A stretch of DNA of 64,000 bases from Candidatus Flexifilum affinis (GCA_016713325.1 JADJPJ010000027.1:56849-120848), one strand, 5' to 3'; positions 28,125-38,902 are shown, numbered from the stretch's first letter. Notes: generated by a model not told the origin, from the letters alone. Numbers and translations: made by a program.

Positions 28125-29112
28125 ACTTCCACAGACCGAGGATAAAACCTGCGCCGTAGCTCAGATGCAGCGTCAGGAACAGGACCGGGAGAACGGGCAG
28201 ATATTGCCAGCCTTCCCGCATCGCGATCCGCGCGCTGACCAGCAGCGCACCCGCGAGATAGATCCCCAGGCAGATCAGCCAGATGGCGCGCAGCAGATCG
28301 CTGAAAGGCGCCACGACCAGCCCTCCGACCACGCCGAGGTTGAAAACCGGCGGGATGAACTGGCGCGGCTGCATCTGGCGCGGGTGCTTCTGCATGACGC
28401 GGACCTTGTACACACCGTACTGGTAGTACTGGCGGGCCAGCGATCGCCAACTGCTGCGGTTGAAGTACTCCGACTGGATGTGCGGGCTGAGCAGGATTTT
28501 TCCACCCTGCGCGCGCAGGCGATAGTTGAACTCATCGTCCTGGTTGCGCACCAGTTCCTCGTCGAAGACGCCGATGCGCTCGAACACCGACCGGGGCCAG
28601 GCCCCCATGTAGACAGTGTCGACCAGCTCTTCGCGATCGGAATAATGAAACCTCGCCCCGCCAACGCCAAAAGCGGAGCTGGTCGCCAGCGCGATGGCCC
28701 TGGCCAGGAACGTGCGGCCGACCGCATTCATCTTCCCGCCCACGTTGTCCGCCCCGCTGCGCTCCAGCGTCTCGACACAGGCCCGGACGTAATCCTGGGC
28801 GATGATCGTGTGGCCATCCACCCGGACAATCACCGCGCCCCGCGCCAGGGCCAACGCCGCGTTGAAGCCGGTCGGCACAATCTTGCCAGGGTTGTCGACG
28901 ATCTTGACGTCAACATCGCTGCTCGACGCGAGCCGGGCGATGGCGAGGCGAGTGTCGTCGGTGGACATGCCGTCGGCCAGCAGCACTTCGTAGCGATCGT
29001 GCGGGTAGGTCTGCGAGACAACCGCGCCGAGGCTGCGTTCGATAAACCCGCCCTCGTTGCGGATGGGCATGATCACGGTTACAAAGGGCACAATCGACGG
29101 GGTCGCAGTCAC
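28102..29112 (-). CDS. GT2-family glycosyltransferase with C-terminal membrane segments
   Basis: This GT-A fold enzyme of 336 residues opens with VTVIMPIRNEGGFIERSL, has the DGMSTDDT donor loop, a VDGHT metal-site motif in place of the usual DxD, and NQDDEFNYRL as the catalytic-base region. Two or three hydrophobic segments at the C terminus (about 245-330) anchor it to the membrane. The layout resembles ExoO/ExoA-type succinoglycan transferases. Its GTG start at 29112 overlaps the stop of the CapK-like gene as GTGA, indicating translational coupling. With that neighbour it forms a two-gene minus-strand unit inside the glycan locus. Confidence 0.88.
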   Translation of the reverse strand: MTATPSIVPFVTVIMPIRNEGGFIERSLGAVVSQTYPHDRYEVLLADGMSTDDTRLAIARLASSSDVDVKIVDNPGKIVPTGFNAALALARGAVIVRVDGHTIIAQDYVRACVETLERSGADNVGGKMNAVGRTFLARAIALATSSAFGVGGARFHYSDREELVDTVYMGAWPRSVFERIGVFDEELVRNQDDEFNYRLRAQGGKILLSPHIQSEYFNRSSWRSLARQYYQYGVYKVRVMQKHPRQMQPRQFIPPVFNLGVVGGLVVAPFSDLLRAIWLICLGIYLAGALLVSARIAMREGWQYLPVLPVLFLTLHLSYGAGFILGLWKFRGRWKA

Positions 29113-30462
29113 GATTTCGGCATCCGGTTGATCACGAACCGCCGCTTGCCGCTCTGCGCCACCGCGATCGCCTCCACGACTTCGATACGGATGTCGATAT
29201 CCGCGCCCTTCGCGCGAAGCTGCTCGATGATCCGGTCAGCCACCCCCGACGTTGTAGCCCTGGGCCGGCACGACCAGCAGCCGCACTACGCCCGGCTCGT
29301 CCTGAATCACCTGGAAGGTGTCCACCTCGGGAAAGTACTCCAGAATGCCGGTGAAGAAATGCACGATCAGGCGGTTGCCCGACGGGGTGACGATGACGTC
29401 GGTATCGCGCCCCTGGAGCGACTCCAGCACTTCAAAGCCACGCCCGCACGGGCACCTGCGCCAGCCGCCGGGAATGGCGACGTCACCGACCTTATAGCGA
29501 ATGAGCGGCCACGGCCCCGGATGCAGCCGCGTGAGCACAACGTTGCCGGATTGGCCCACCGGCACGGGCTGATCGGCGTCGTCCAGAAATTCCACGATCA
29601 CGTCGGTGCTGAAAATATGGTAGGTCATCCCGTGTCCGCACTGCGCCGCAATCTGCATGCCCTCGCCGATGCCGTAGGTGTCCGTCACCCGCGTCTTGAA
29701 CGTGCTTTCGATCGCCTGCCGGTAGTGCGGATAAAGATTGTCCCCCCAGGTGGCCGCACCCACCAGCGACTGTGTCCAGCCACGCTCGGCCGCCCGCTCC
29801 GCCAGATAGTACAGGCTGCCGGGATAGCCAAACAGATAGCGGATCTCCTGGCTGTCCATATAGTCGAGCACCTCGTCCAGGTGCGCGTCGGTCAGATCGT
29901 AGGCGGAAACATAATGGCAGTTCAGCATCATGTCCTTGATCCAGCGGCCGCGCGAGCGCGTCGGCGAGATCCCTGTCTGTACGTGCGGCTGGCCGGGGGT
30001 CCAGCCGAGCCACTCCAGTGCCAGCATGAAGGCCGCGCGATACCACCCGGCCGTGTAGTTATCTTCCTTCACGCAGAACGGCGCCCCGGTCGACCCGGAC
30101 GAGCAGGCGTCGAAGGTCGTTTGGCCAGTGGGCCGCGTCAGCCGTTCGACCGACTGCGCCCGATACATTTGCTTGGTCATCACCGGGAGCATGCGCAGAT
30201 CTTCGGCGGTGCGAATATCCTCCGGCCGCAGCCCTCGCGCGTCCATGACTTCGCGCGTATAGGCCACGTCTCGGTAGACCGTCTGAATGAGCTGCCGCAG
30301 GGACTCGTCACGATAGGCAATGAGCTGTTCCGGCGTCCACCACTGCGCCTGACGCAGAAAAGCGAGGCGCTGCATCATGCGCTGCCCGAAGAAGCGATCG
30401 CCGACGGGCAGGACGATGCTGTTCACCAGTCCGGTGTAAAGCCGCTCGATCGAACGGTTCAA
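29109..30462 (-). CDS. CapK/PaaK-like adenylate-forming ligase (one frameshift)
   Basis: This protein belongs to the phenylacetate-CoA-ligase-like group found in capsule loci. The ATP loop is SSGSTGAPFCVK, followed by DTYGIGEGMQ and VLTRLHPGPWPLIRYKVGD. The family makes acyl-adenylates or acyl-CoA, and capsule members may supply acyl groups for glycan decoration. The frame breaks at a run of five G near 29240. The alternate frame restores GVADRIIEQLRAKG and the C-terminal SGKRRFVINR with its catalytic Lys, ending at TGA 29111-29109. That end overlaps the GT2 GTG. The start is ATG 30462. Confidence 0.85.
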
Positions 30463-30669
30463 GGTTGATATCTCCCAGTAGCGTGTGGAGCCTGATCAGA
30501 GCCATGGGTGCGATGAGCTGTATGTTATAACGCCAGTCCGGCTTTTTCCTAGAGGTGAGCCCACGCCACGAAATTCGTCCGATTTGACACTCTACAAAGC
30601 CAGGACCTTGGTCCCGCTGTCACCTGGATAAAGAGCTTAGTTTCTCGCTTAATAGGATAGTTTCCCCGA

Positions 30670-30698
30670 TTGTGAATCACTTGTTTGCCCTCTATAAT
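30670..30698 (+). promoter_or_regulatory. Sigma-70-type promoter
   Basis: TTGTGA (30670-30675) and a perfect TATAAT (30693-30698) are separated by exactly 17 bases. It is the best-formed promoter in the window and points into the GT2/polymerase/GT4 unit. Confidence 0.6.
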
Positions 30699-30742
30699 GA
30701 CCTTGTCAGCGCGTTGAATCCGAAGCAGGGTATGGGTCGTCT

Positions 30743-30928
30743 ATGTGCGGAATCGCGGGCGTCAACTCACAAATAACCGATGATGGATGGCGCCTTTTCA
30801 AAGCTCACGCACTGGCAGAATCTCGCCATTCCGTTGTTCGCCCGCATGTTAGGCCGTATGTTCACCCTCAAGCAGACACCAGAAACCGTAACCAGGCAAG
30901 TGATCACTCGGAAAGCCAGCGAGGCTGA
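30743..30928 (+). pseudogene. Possible 5' remnant of a glutamine-dependent amidotransferase
   Basis: The 61-residue frame begins MCGIAGVNSQITDD. Met-Cys-Gly-Ile-Ala-Gly is the invariant start of class II glutamine amidotransferases such as asparagine synthase, where Cys2 is the nucleophile. Similarity stops after about 14 residues and the remainder matches nothing recognised. Asparagine-synthase-like proteins are common in surface-glycan loci. The piece is probably what is left after a deletion that joined this 5' end to the next GT gene. A chance match of six residues cannot be excluded. Confidence 0.35.
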
Positions 30929-30983
30929 GGTTGCAACAGCAGACAGCGTTCTCATTTACTGGACGTAGAGACAAGCCTGCGGC

Positions 30984-32656
30984 ATGAAGATAGACATCGT
31001 TGTTCTCGGCGGACACTTTTCTTCAATGCAGCCTACCTGGACGCTGGGCGCGCTGGTTCAGAGCAAGGCAACACCGGCGGCTCTTCAGCAGACGACGCAG
31101 CGCCTTCTTCAGGAGACCACCGCCGACGGCGTGCTCTACTGGGATGCGCGCCTGGGTATGCCCGATGAATCGACCATCGCGCGGCTGATCGAGCTGCCCG
31201 GCCATATGTGGCACGCAGGTCTCTGCCTGGGGATGGCCGGCTTGCCCCGACTCATGCACTACACTCGTCCCACCTGGATGTTCAACGTCGATCCGCCGCA
31301 CCATGTCGATGCCACCTCCTGGCGCGTCTCGCTGCGCGCTTGCCTCGTTCGCACGGACGTGCTGCGCCACCTGGGCGGAATTGCCACCGCCTGCACTTCG
31401 CTGGCCGGCGCCTCGCTCGATCTGGGCCTGCGCGCCTTGACAGCCGGTCTGCTGCCGCGCCACATCCCCTGGATGCTGCCCCAACCACCGGCGCAGGGCG
31501 CACCGGAAACGCTGCCCGTCGAAGATGAGTTCGCCATTGCCCGGTCACACTATCCGAGCTGGCAGGTCTTCTGGGCAGGGATGCGTGGCGCTGCAAAAGG
31601 CGCGCTTTCGCTTTCTCAGGCCGTTCGACACACACTGGCGCGTTCCACGGCGCAGATCCCGTCTGTCAAATGGTTCCCGCCTCCTCCCGATTCGCAGCTC
31701 ACTCTGGAGGATCTGCGCGCTACCCAGCCGCGCATCACCATCTTGATCCCGACCATCGATCGCTACTCCTATCTGCGCGTCCTGCTGGATCAATGCCGCG
31801 GCCAGACCCTGACCCCTCACGAGATCCTGGTCATCGACCAGACGGAGGCGGAGCAGCGCGATCATCAGCTCGCCCAGGACTTCGCGGATCTGCCGCTGCG
31901 CGTCATCACCATGGATGAAGCGGGCCAGTGTCGTTCGCGCAATCTTGGCTTGCAGGTCAGCACCGGCGATTACATCATGTTCCTGGACGACGACGACGAG
32001 ATCCCGCCTAATCTGCTGGAGACCCACCTGCGCAACCTGCTGCTCTTGCGCGCCGATGTCTCCTCCGGAGTGGTGTACGAGCCTCCGCAGCAGCCGCGCG
32101 AGGTGCAGAAGAATCGCATTCGCGCCAGTGACGTCTTCCCGACCAACATCACGCTGCTCCGCAGGAAATCCTCAGAAAGAGCGGCCTGTTCGATCTCGCA
32201 TTCGACCGCCGCACCCGCGAAGATCACGATCTGGGTATGCGCATCTATCTGAATGGCGGCATGATGGTGATGGACGAGCGCATGCCGATCCTGCATCACC
32301 ATGCGCCACGCGGCGGCCTTCGCACGCACAATATGCGCGTCGTCACGCGCCTGGCCCGCCGGCGCAGCGTGTACAAGCGCAACCTCACGTCGCCCACCGA
32401 CGCCTACATCGCGCTCCGTTACTATGGTCAGGACCACCTGCAAGAGGAGACGCTGCTCACGGCGTTGACGAACCTGAGAACGCAGGGTAGCCTGATAAAG
32501 CAGATGGTTGGCTTCCTGATCGGTCTGGTACTGCTGCCGGACTCCCTCGGGAAAATTCGGGCCAGCGTTCAGGAGGCGCACAGTCTTCTGGAAAAGTATC
32601 CGCAGATCCCGGGCCTGGATGACCAGACGAAGACCAGGGGCGATAGTGGTGGTTGA
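30984..32656 (+). CDS. GT2-family glycosyltransferase with unusual N-terminal region (one frameshift)
   Basis: The composite protein has about 557 residues. The first 245 have no clear family; they include a possible second, degenerate glycosyltransferase-like region. Then a GT2 domain begins (TILIPTIDRYSYLRVLLDQC) with IDQTEAEQRD and MFLDDDDEIPP, the DxD metal site. Near base 32165 the frame shifts. The other frame gives ILRKSGLFDLAFDRRTREDHDLGMRIYLNGG, in which EDHDLGMR is the catalytic-base motif, and it runs to TGA 32656. It starts at ATG 30984 and leads a plus-strand unit with the polymerase and a GT4. Confidence 0.78.
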
Positions 32657-32675
32657 GTGAGGTAGTGCGAAGCCC

Positions 32676-34163
32676 ATGAACAGTACGCAGGCGAAATCCC
32701 TCAATGCACGTGAACGCGCGCTACAGACCAGGCAGCAGCACGAGCGGCATATTCCATGGGTTGAGGCCATCCTCGATAACCCGGCGCTCCTGATCATCAT
32801 TGGCGCCGCGCATTTTCTGATTGCGTTCTACGTTCGCGAATCCGAGACCACGCTCAGCACAGCCCACGGCATCATCAGCATGCTGATCGGCCTCTACTGG
32901 GCGACCAACAAACGCATACCGCTGGTCTATTCGGTCTATGCCGTTGCCTACATCGCCGGCTGCGAAGTCATGTGGCGGCAGAACGAGTTCGCGGTCTTCT
33001 GGGAAGCAGGTAAATACTTCTCCGTGGTGATTCTGTTCGCGGCCTGGCTGCGCAGCCGCACCAGCCGGCTTCCCACGACGCCCGTGCTCTACATCTTGTT
33101 TCTGTTGCCGGGCATCGTCCTTTCCATCACGCAGTCCTATGGCTTCAAGGATCTGTTGTCGCCCAATGCGACCGGCCCGTTGGCGATTTTCGCATCCATT
33201 CTGTTCTTCTCCACGATGCGCCTGACTTCCGATCAGGTTCGACGCGCCTTCATCGCTTATGTCATTCCGATTGCCGGTGTCGCTGGCATCGTCATGTATC
33301 GGGTGTCGACGCTCGACATTAGCTGGACAGGCGAATCGAGCAACACGGCATCCGGCTTTGGCGCCAATCAGGTATCGACCGCGCTCGGCCTGGGATGGTT
33401 CTTCCTGGTCGCCGCCGTAATCACCTTCTCAAAGGCTCGCACTCGCGTCTTGCTCTCCATCCTGATGGTCCTCGCGGCGATCTGGATCCTGATCGAAAAC
33501 TTCTATACGTTCTCCCGAGGTGGTCTGGCGGGTTCGGTCGCGTCCACCGTACTGCTGCTGCTCTTTTTGCTACCGCTGCCCAGCCGGCGAATGATTGCGC
33601 TGGCCGGCTTTGCCGCCGCGGGGCTATTCGCCGCCCTCCTGTTCCCCTTTCTCGACAGGACGACCCAGGGCCAGCTCGCGGTGCGCTACATCCAGCAGAC
33701 CGAGGAAGAGGATTTTTTCACCGCGCGCGATCGCATCGCCTCGGACGAGATCAGCCTCTTCCTGCAATTCCCATTCACCGGCGTCGGTATGGGACGCGGC
33801 ATCGAGATTCGCAGTGAGCAGTTCGGGTATCGCACAGCGCCTCACACCGAATACACCCGTCTGCTGGCCGAGCACGGGATGGCAGGACTTGCCGCCAATC
33901 TCGTGCTGCTGATCATGGTCATCCAGGCCGTACGCCGTCAGGAAAATGGCTTTGGCCGCGCGCTCGCAGTTGCGCTTGTCGTCTGGGCCCTGTTCTACAT
34001 GACGCACGCCGCCACCCGCACCGTCGCGCCCTCGCTGGCGCTGGGACTGGCCAGCGCAGCGCTGGCCGTCGATCTACCCAATGAACGGGCCCGGAGAGAG
34101 AAGACGTTCAAGAGACCCATGCCGATGATGGTGAAGCCCGAGCCGCAAGGCAGCGGAGACTGA
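32676..34163 (+). CDS. O-antigen-ligase/polymerase-like membrane protein (Wzy/WaaL family)
   Basis: The 495-residue protein has about 10-12 membrane segments and a long outer loop between the late segments. That loop carries TFSRGGLAG, GVGMGRGIEI and PHTEYTRLLAEHGMAGL, the Arg- and His-containing pattern of the O-antigen ligase domain. Such proteins polymerise repeat units or ligate glycan outside the membrane. Chloroflexota mostly lack lipopolysaccharide, so polymerisation or attachment to another surface lipid or protein is more likely than classic O-antigen ligation. Its TGA overlaps the next ATG (34163), so it is coupled to the following GT4. Confidence 0.88.
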   Translation: MNSTQAKSLNARERALQTRQQHERHIPWVEAILDNPALLIIIGAAHFLIAFYVRESETTLSTAHGIISMLIGLYWATNKRIPLVYSVYAVAYIAGCEVMWRQNEFAVFWEAGKYFSVVILFAAWLRSRTSRLPTTPVLYILFLLPGIVLSITQSYGFKDLLSPNATGPLAIFASILFFSTMRLTSDQVRRAFIAYVIPIAGVAGIVMYRVSTLDISWTGESSNTASGFGANQVSTALGLGWFFLVAAVITFSKARTRVLLSILMVLAAIWILIENFYTFSRGGLAGSVASTVLLLLFLLPLPSRRMIALAGFAAAGLFAALLFPFLDRTTQGQLAVRYIQQTEEEDFFTARDRIASDEISLFLQFPFTGVGMGRGIEIRSEQFGYRTAPHTEYTRLLAEHGMAGLAANLVLLIMVIQAVRRQENGFGRALAVALVVWALFYMTHAATRTVAPSLALGLASAALAVDLPNERARREKTFKRPMPMMVKPEPQGSGD

Positions 34164-35227
34164 TGTCGGAAAAGCCGAAGTCGGTACTGTTTCTCGGCTA
34201 TTTTTCTTCGCGGCAGGCGGGGCTCTATCGTTTCATCACTGAAGACATTGTAGAGCGTCTGCCTTCCCTTGGCTGGCGTGTCTTTGGCGCCTCTGGCCAG
34301 AAGAACCGCATGCTGCGGATGCTGGATGTGCTGGCGACCATCTGGTCCAGGCGGCACGACTACGAGATCGCGACCGTCGATGTCTTCAGCGGTCTGGCCT
34401 TCGTGCAGGCGGAGCTGAGCGTCTGGCTGCTGCGCCGGCTGAAGAAGCCGATCGTCCTGACTCTGCATGGCGGCAACCTGCCGGCCTTTTCCAAACAGAA
34501 CCCCGAGCGCGTTCGACGGCTTCTGGGCGCTGCTCAATGTGTCACCGCGCCATCCGACTATCTCCGTGAAGCCTTGCGTCCGCTCCGCGATGACATCCGC
34601 CTGGTGCCCAATGCCATCGACCTGCGCCAGTATCACGGCCGCCTGCGCCAGAATCCTGCGCCACGCCTGCTGTGGCTGCGGGCCATGCACGAGATCTATA
34701 ACCCGGTGCTGGCCGTCCACGTCGTCGATTGCCTGCGCGAGCGCTACCCGCACATCCATCTGTGGATCGTCGGCCCCGACAAGGGCGATGGCACGCTGGA
34801 AAAGGTGAAGCAGTCCATCGCCGAATTGCAGCTCGATCAGCATATTGAAATCGTCGGCGGCGTGCCAAAAGCCGAAGTCCCTGCCTGGATGGACAAAGCC
34901 GACATCCTCCTCAATACGACGAATGTCGATAACACGCCGGTCAGCCTGATTGAAGCCATGGCCAGCGGCCTGTGCATCGTTTCGACGAATGTCGGAGGCA
35001 TTCCCGCGCTCGTTCATGACGGCCAGGAAGGACTGCTGGTCCCCGCGGAGGATGCTGGGAGAATGGCGGAGGCCGTAGTTCGTGTGATGGAGGAACCGGG
35101 GTTAGGCGCCTCGCTCAGCCGCCAGGCGCAGGAGGCAGCCCGTCGCTTTGACTGGGCGATGGTCCTACGACAGTGGCATGAGGTTCTGGTGTCCGCCCTA
35201 CACGACGCATCAGCCGGCGGCGCGTGA
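34163..35227 (+). CDS. GT4-family glycosyltransferase
   Basis: This 354-residue GT-B enzyme contains LTLHGGNLPAFSKQNP in the acceptor domain, LRAMHEIYNPVLAVHVVDCL at the start of the donor domain, IVGPDKGDG and NTTNVDNTPVSLIEAMASGLCIV. In the last block the first Glu of EX7E is replaced by Asp or Asn (NVDNTP), a variation known in some GT4 subgroups. Translation is coupled to the polymerase gene by a one-base stop/start overlap. Its last 113 bases overlap the convergent nucleotidyltransferase-like gene. Confidence 0.87.
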   Translation: MSEKPKSVLFLGYFSSRQAGLYRFITEDIVERLPSLGWRVFGASGQKNRMLRMLDVLATIWSRRHDYEIATVDVFSGLAFVQAELSVWLLRRLKKPIVLTLHGGNLPAFSKQNPERVRRLLGAAQCVTAPSDYLREALRPLRDDIRLVPNAIDLRQYHGRLRQNPAPRLLWLRAMHEIYNPVLAVHVVDCLRERYPHIHLWIVGPDKGDGTLEKVKQSIAELQLDQHIEIVGGVPKAEVPAWMDKADILLNTTNVDNTPVSLIEAMASGLCIVSTNVGGIPALVHDGQEGLLVPAEDAGRMAEAVVRVMEEPGLGASLSRQAQEAARRFDWAMVLRQWHEVLVSALHDASAGGA

Positions 35228-36308
35228 GGAACAGGATGCACTGAATCTTGTCTTCCAGGCGCGGGCGCACGCTGAGGTCGAAGCCGTAGTCAAAGCGCGC
35301 GCGCTGCAAGAGCATGGGCAGCCCTACAGCTTCGTGAAACATCCAGTGCACCACAGAATTCATGAAGGCGATCGCCTGTGTGTCAGACTGTACACGATGG
35401 GCAATCGCGTCCGCCAGCGGCATATCCAGCAGTTCATGGGCCAACAGCAGGCCGATGTGCAGCATACGCTCGATCTGCATCGCCTCGGCTCGCTTCAGGA
35501 CCCGGCCCCAATCGAGATTAGGTGAGCGCCTGACCAGTTCGGCGATATCGCACACCCACTTCAGCAGCGCCCATCGATGCTGCGTGCCATGGGCCGAGAG
35601 CACCAGCATGTAATCCTCAGTGGACAGCGTGGGTACACTTCTGCCCGCAAGCGGAATCTTCTGGCGGCGCTCCCATAGTTCTTCAAAACCGAGGTCAAAC
35701 GAGGAATAGCGCAGGCCGAAACGCTCCTGAAGATCCAGCGCGATCCGGCCGTTCGGGCTGATCATATCGTAGCCTTGATACGAGCGATCGTGGTCGTCTT
35801 TCTGAATGCTGCGGTGTTCCGGGCTGGAGATAGCCACATAGTTCTGTTCGAGGAGAAGTTCCTTGGCCTGCCGCAGTTTTTGCGCGGGCACAAGCGCGTC
35901 AATATCCCCGAACTGGCGCAGCCCGACTCCATCATAGGCCAGCAGAGCGAGCGCCGGCCCCTTGTAGACCAGCGTCTCGATGTTGGCCGCGGCCATCAGA
36001 TCGGACAGCTTGAGGACTTCCCGGGTCATTTCCAGATTGAGCAGGGTCGAATACATGACGACCGTCTGCATGTGGCTGTCCAGGCTCGGAGGGATCTCCG
36101 CCGGGCGGAGCACCTTCAGATGCCGATGCAGCAGGCTCAGTACCCCGTGCGCCTGCGCCAGATCGATGAGGAACTTCCAGTCGACAGCGCCTCCGTCGAT
36201 GAGCTTCTGCGCCTCACGATAGACCGCATCAGAAGCATGTGTGCGTCCGAGCAGCAAGAGCAGTCGATGTTCGGGTCTGGTTATTGTGGCGGCGCGTTCT
36301 AGCAGCAT
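35115..36308 (-). CDS. Nucleotidyltransferase-fold protein (NTP_transf_5-like)
   Basis: The 397-residue protein matches the uncharacterised nucleotidyltransferase family found in polysaccharide and lasso-peptide loci. The core TLVYKGPALALLAY, VGLRQFGDIDALV has the KG, R and D-x-D elements of the Pol-beta fold metal site. Helical segments around it (HGVLSLLHRHLK, RWALLKWVCDIAELV) are typical. Substrate and product are unknown for the family. ATG 36308 is preferred to a longer start at 36350. The last 35-40 codons run antisense over the end of the GT4 gene and look low in conservation, so the native stop may have been lost. Confidence 0.78.
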   Translation of the reverse strand: MLLERAATITRPEHRLLLLLGRTHASDAVYREAQKLIDGGAVDWKFLIDLAQAHGVLSLLHRHLKVLRPAEIPPSLDSHMQTVVMYSTLLNLEMTREVLKLSDLMAAANIETLVYKGPALALLAYDGVGLRQFGDIDALVPAQKLRQAKELLLEQNYVAISSPEHRSIQKDDHDRSYQGYDMISPNGRIALDLQERFGLRYSSFDLGFEELWERRQKIPLAGRSVPTLSTEDYMLVLSAHGTQHRWALLKWVCDIAELVRRSPNLDWGRVLKRAEAMQIERMLHIGLLLAHELLDMPLADAIAHRVQSDTQAIAFMNSVVHWMFHEAVGLPMLLQRARFDYGFDLSVRPRLEDKIQCILFLTRRRLMRRVGRTPEPHATVVGPSPSQSDGLPPAPGG

Positions 36309-36729
36309 GTCCAATCCTTGCGCCTCAGTGCCCCCACGCGCATCGCACACCTCTCAGCCGCGAGGCAACCAGAGAATGGCGCGCGCACACCACCAAGGCG
36401 TTCCAGATCGTGTTCTGCCATGTTGTCTCCAGGAGTTGTAATAATTGATCCGGCTGTACAGCGACAGCGGCCCCCATTTTCCAGAACGCCAGACGATCGA
36501 CCTTAATTTTATCATCAGTAGTTAGTGTTTGGGTAACGGGTTCGCGAAGACCTCGCACAGAGCGCAGGACGATGCCGCTCGCGCCGATGGCTCTCCCCTA
36601 CCTTCGTCTGGACTTTTGTGTGGCGCCTCAGTATACTGGCACCCCGTCCAGAAAAGAGATATCGCGCACAACCTCCCTGCTTTGGTGCATCTTCAAGGTG
36701 TGCGTAGGATATCGAACCATGGGAAATCG
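36309..36729. other. Intergenic region before the exporter operon
   Basis: No gene is supported here. The stretch includes an AT-rich patch at 36495-36530 and the exporter promoter candidate at 36609-36637. Frames on both strands are short and do not resemble known proteins. Confidence 0.5.
36609..36637 (+). promoter_or_regulatory. Candidate promoter of the Wzm/Wzt operon
   Basis: TGGACT (36609-36614) and TATACT (36632-36637) are spaced by 17 bases and lie about 90 bases before the permease ATG. The -35 matches four of six consensus bases, the -10 five of six. Confidence 0.4.
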
Positions 36730-37593
<864 letters not shown>

Positions 37594-37596
37594 CGC

Positions 37597-38874
37597 ATGA
37601 GTGACATTGCAGTCGAGGTCCACAATCTGGGAAAGCTCTACCGCATCGGCGGCAAAGAGGAAAAATACAGCACGCTCCGCGACAGTGTGGTGAAGGCCGC
37701 GGCGGCCCCTTACCGCCGCGTGCGGGCGATCCTGCGCGGCGAATCGGCGGCGGCGCACAACGAAGAGATCTGGGCGCTGAACGACATATCGTTCCAGGTC
37801 AAACACGGGGAAGTCGTCGGCATTATCGGCCGCAACGGCGCCGGCAAAAGCACCCTGCTCAAGATTCTGTCGCGCATTACCGAACCTACCACCGGTCACG
37901 CCCTCGTCTACGGTCGTGTCGGCGCGCTCCTTGAAGTGGGCACCGGCTTTCATCCGGAACTGACCGGTCGCGAAAACGTCTTCCTGAATGGCGCGATCCT
38001 GGGCATGTCCCGCGCCGAAATCGAGCGCAAGTTCGACGAGATCGTCGATTTTGCCGGCGTGGAAGCCTTCATCGACACGCCGGTCAAGCACTATTCCAGC
38101 GGCATGGGCCTGCGTCTCGGCTTCGCCGTCGCGGCACATCTGGAGCCGGAAATCCTCATCGTCGATGAGGTCCTGGCCGTCGGTGATGTTGAGTTCCAAC
38201 GGAAGTGCCTGGGCAAAATGAGTCAGGTCGCTGGGGAGGGGCGCACCGTCCTTTTCGTCAGCCATCAGCTCCAGGCGGTGGAGTCCCTGTGCACCCGTGC
38301 CATTATGTTGCAGAACGGCCGGATACTCCTGGATGGAGACGTCCAGTCCATTATTGAAAGCTACGTCAGGTCCATCAGCGAAAGAAGCGTTTCCGCCGAT
38401 CGGTGGACTGATGAGAGCGACCGCGGCGGTAATGGAACGTCTCGTTTCCGTAGTATCCGTATCCTCGACAAAGAGGGGCACGAAACCACTGCCCTCCCGA
38501 TGGGGGTTGAGCGGTTCTCCATCGAATTGACCTTCGAGTGCCGGAGTCCCCTGCGCAATCCGAGCTTCGCCCTGCGCCTGCAGAACACGTTGAAGGTCGA
38601 TATTGTCTCGTGGCGAACGCATGAAACGCTGGGCGAGATGCCCGGCGCCGAGCGTGGCGGGTGTGTGCGCTTGAATGTCGAAGGCTTGAACCTTCTCCCG
38701 GGTAGCTACTTCCTCTCCGTCGCGATGAATGACGGTGGCCAGGTGATCGATCTGGTAGAGCAGTGCGCACAAATCGAGATTGTTCCCCGTTCCATCTACA
38801 ACACTGGCAAACTCCCTGACACCCGCCGGTCGCTGATCTTTACTCCATGCACGTGGGATATGGATTATTCTTAG
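37597..38874 (+). CDS. wzt: Polysaccharide ABC exporter ATPase with C-terminal glycan-binding domain
   Basis: The 425-residue protein has a complete ATPase domain: Walker A GRNGAGKST, signature YSSGMGLRLGFAV, Walker B ILIVDEVLAVGD and the switch His in VSHQ. After a linker near residue 265, a beta-rich domain of about 150 residues resembles the Wzt C-terminal carbohydrate-binding domain. In O-antigen systems that domain recognises the finished chain end before export. A matching modified chain terminus is therefore expected, which the pyruvyl or methyl transferases nearby could supply. It is encoded directly after the permease and 28 bases before the pyruvyltransferase. Confidence 0.92.
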   Translation: MSDIAVEVHNLGKLYRIGGKEEKYSTLRDSVVKAAAAPYRRVRAILRGESAAAHNEEIWALNDISFQVKHGEVVGIIGRNGAGKSTLLKILSRITEPTTGHALVYGRVGALLEVGTGFHPELTGRENVFLNGAILGMSRAEIERKFDEIVDFAGVEAFIDTPVKHYSSGMGLRLGFAVAAHLEPEILIVDEVLAVGDVEFQRKCLGKMSQVAGEGRTVLFVSHQLQAVESLCTRAIMLQNGRILLDGDVQSIIESYVRSISERSVSADRWTDESDRGGNGTSRFRSIRILDKEGHETTALPMGVERFSIELTFECRSPLRNPSFALRLQNTLKVDIVSWRTHETLGEMPGAERGGCVRLNVEGLNLLPGSYFLSVAMNDGGQVIDLVEQCAQIEIVPRSIYNTGKLPDTRRSLIFTPCTWDMDYS

Positions 38875-38902
38875 CCTGGATTACGACCGTACGGAAACCA
38901 CT

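Larger units (their letters stand above)
30463..30983. other. Divergent intergenic region
   Basis: This region separates the minus-strand CapK/GT2 pair from the plus-strand GT2/polymerase unit. It contains a strong plus-strand promoter (30670-30698) and a short frame starting MCGIAGV (30743), both listed separately. Nothing else is recognised in 30463-30660 or 30930-30983. Confidence 0.5.

Noticed and set aside
29236..29245. Programmed frameshift in the CapK-like gene
   Set aside because: No pseudoknot or slippery heptamer is evident, and the run GGGGG matches the general indel pattern of the window.
28165..30468. 767-codon plus-strand frame opposite the GT2 and CapK-like genes
   Set aside because: The minus strand has family motifs throughout; the plus translation has none and spans two genes.
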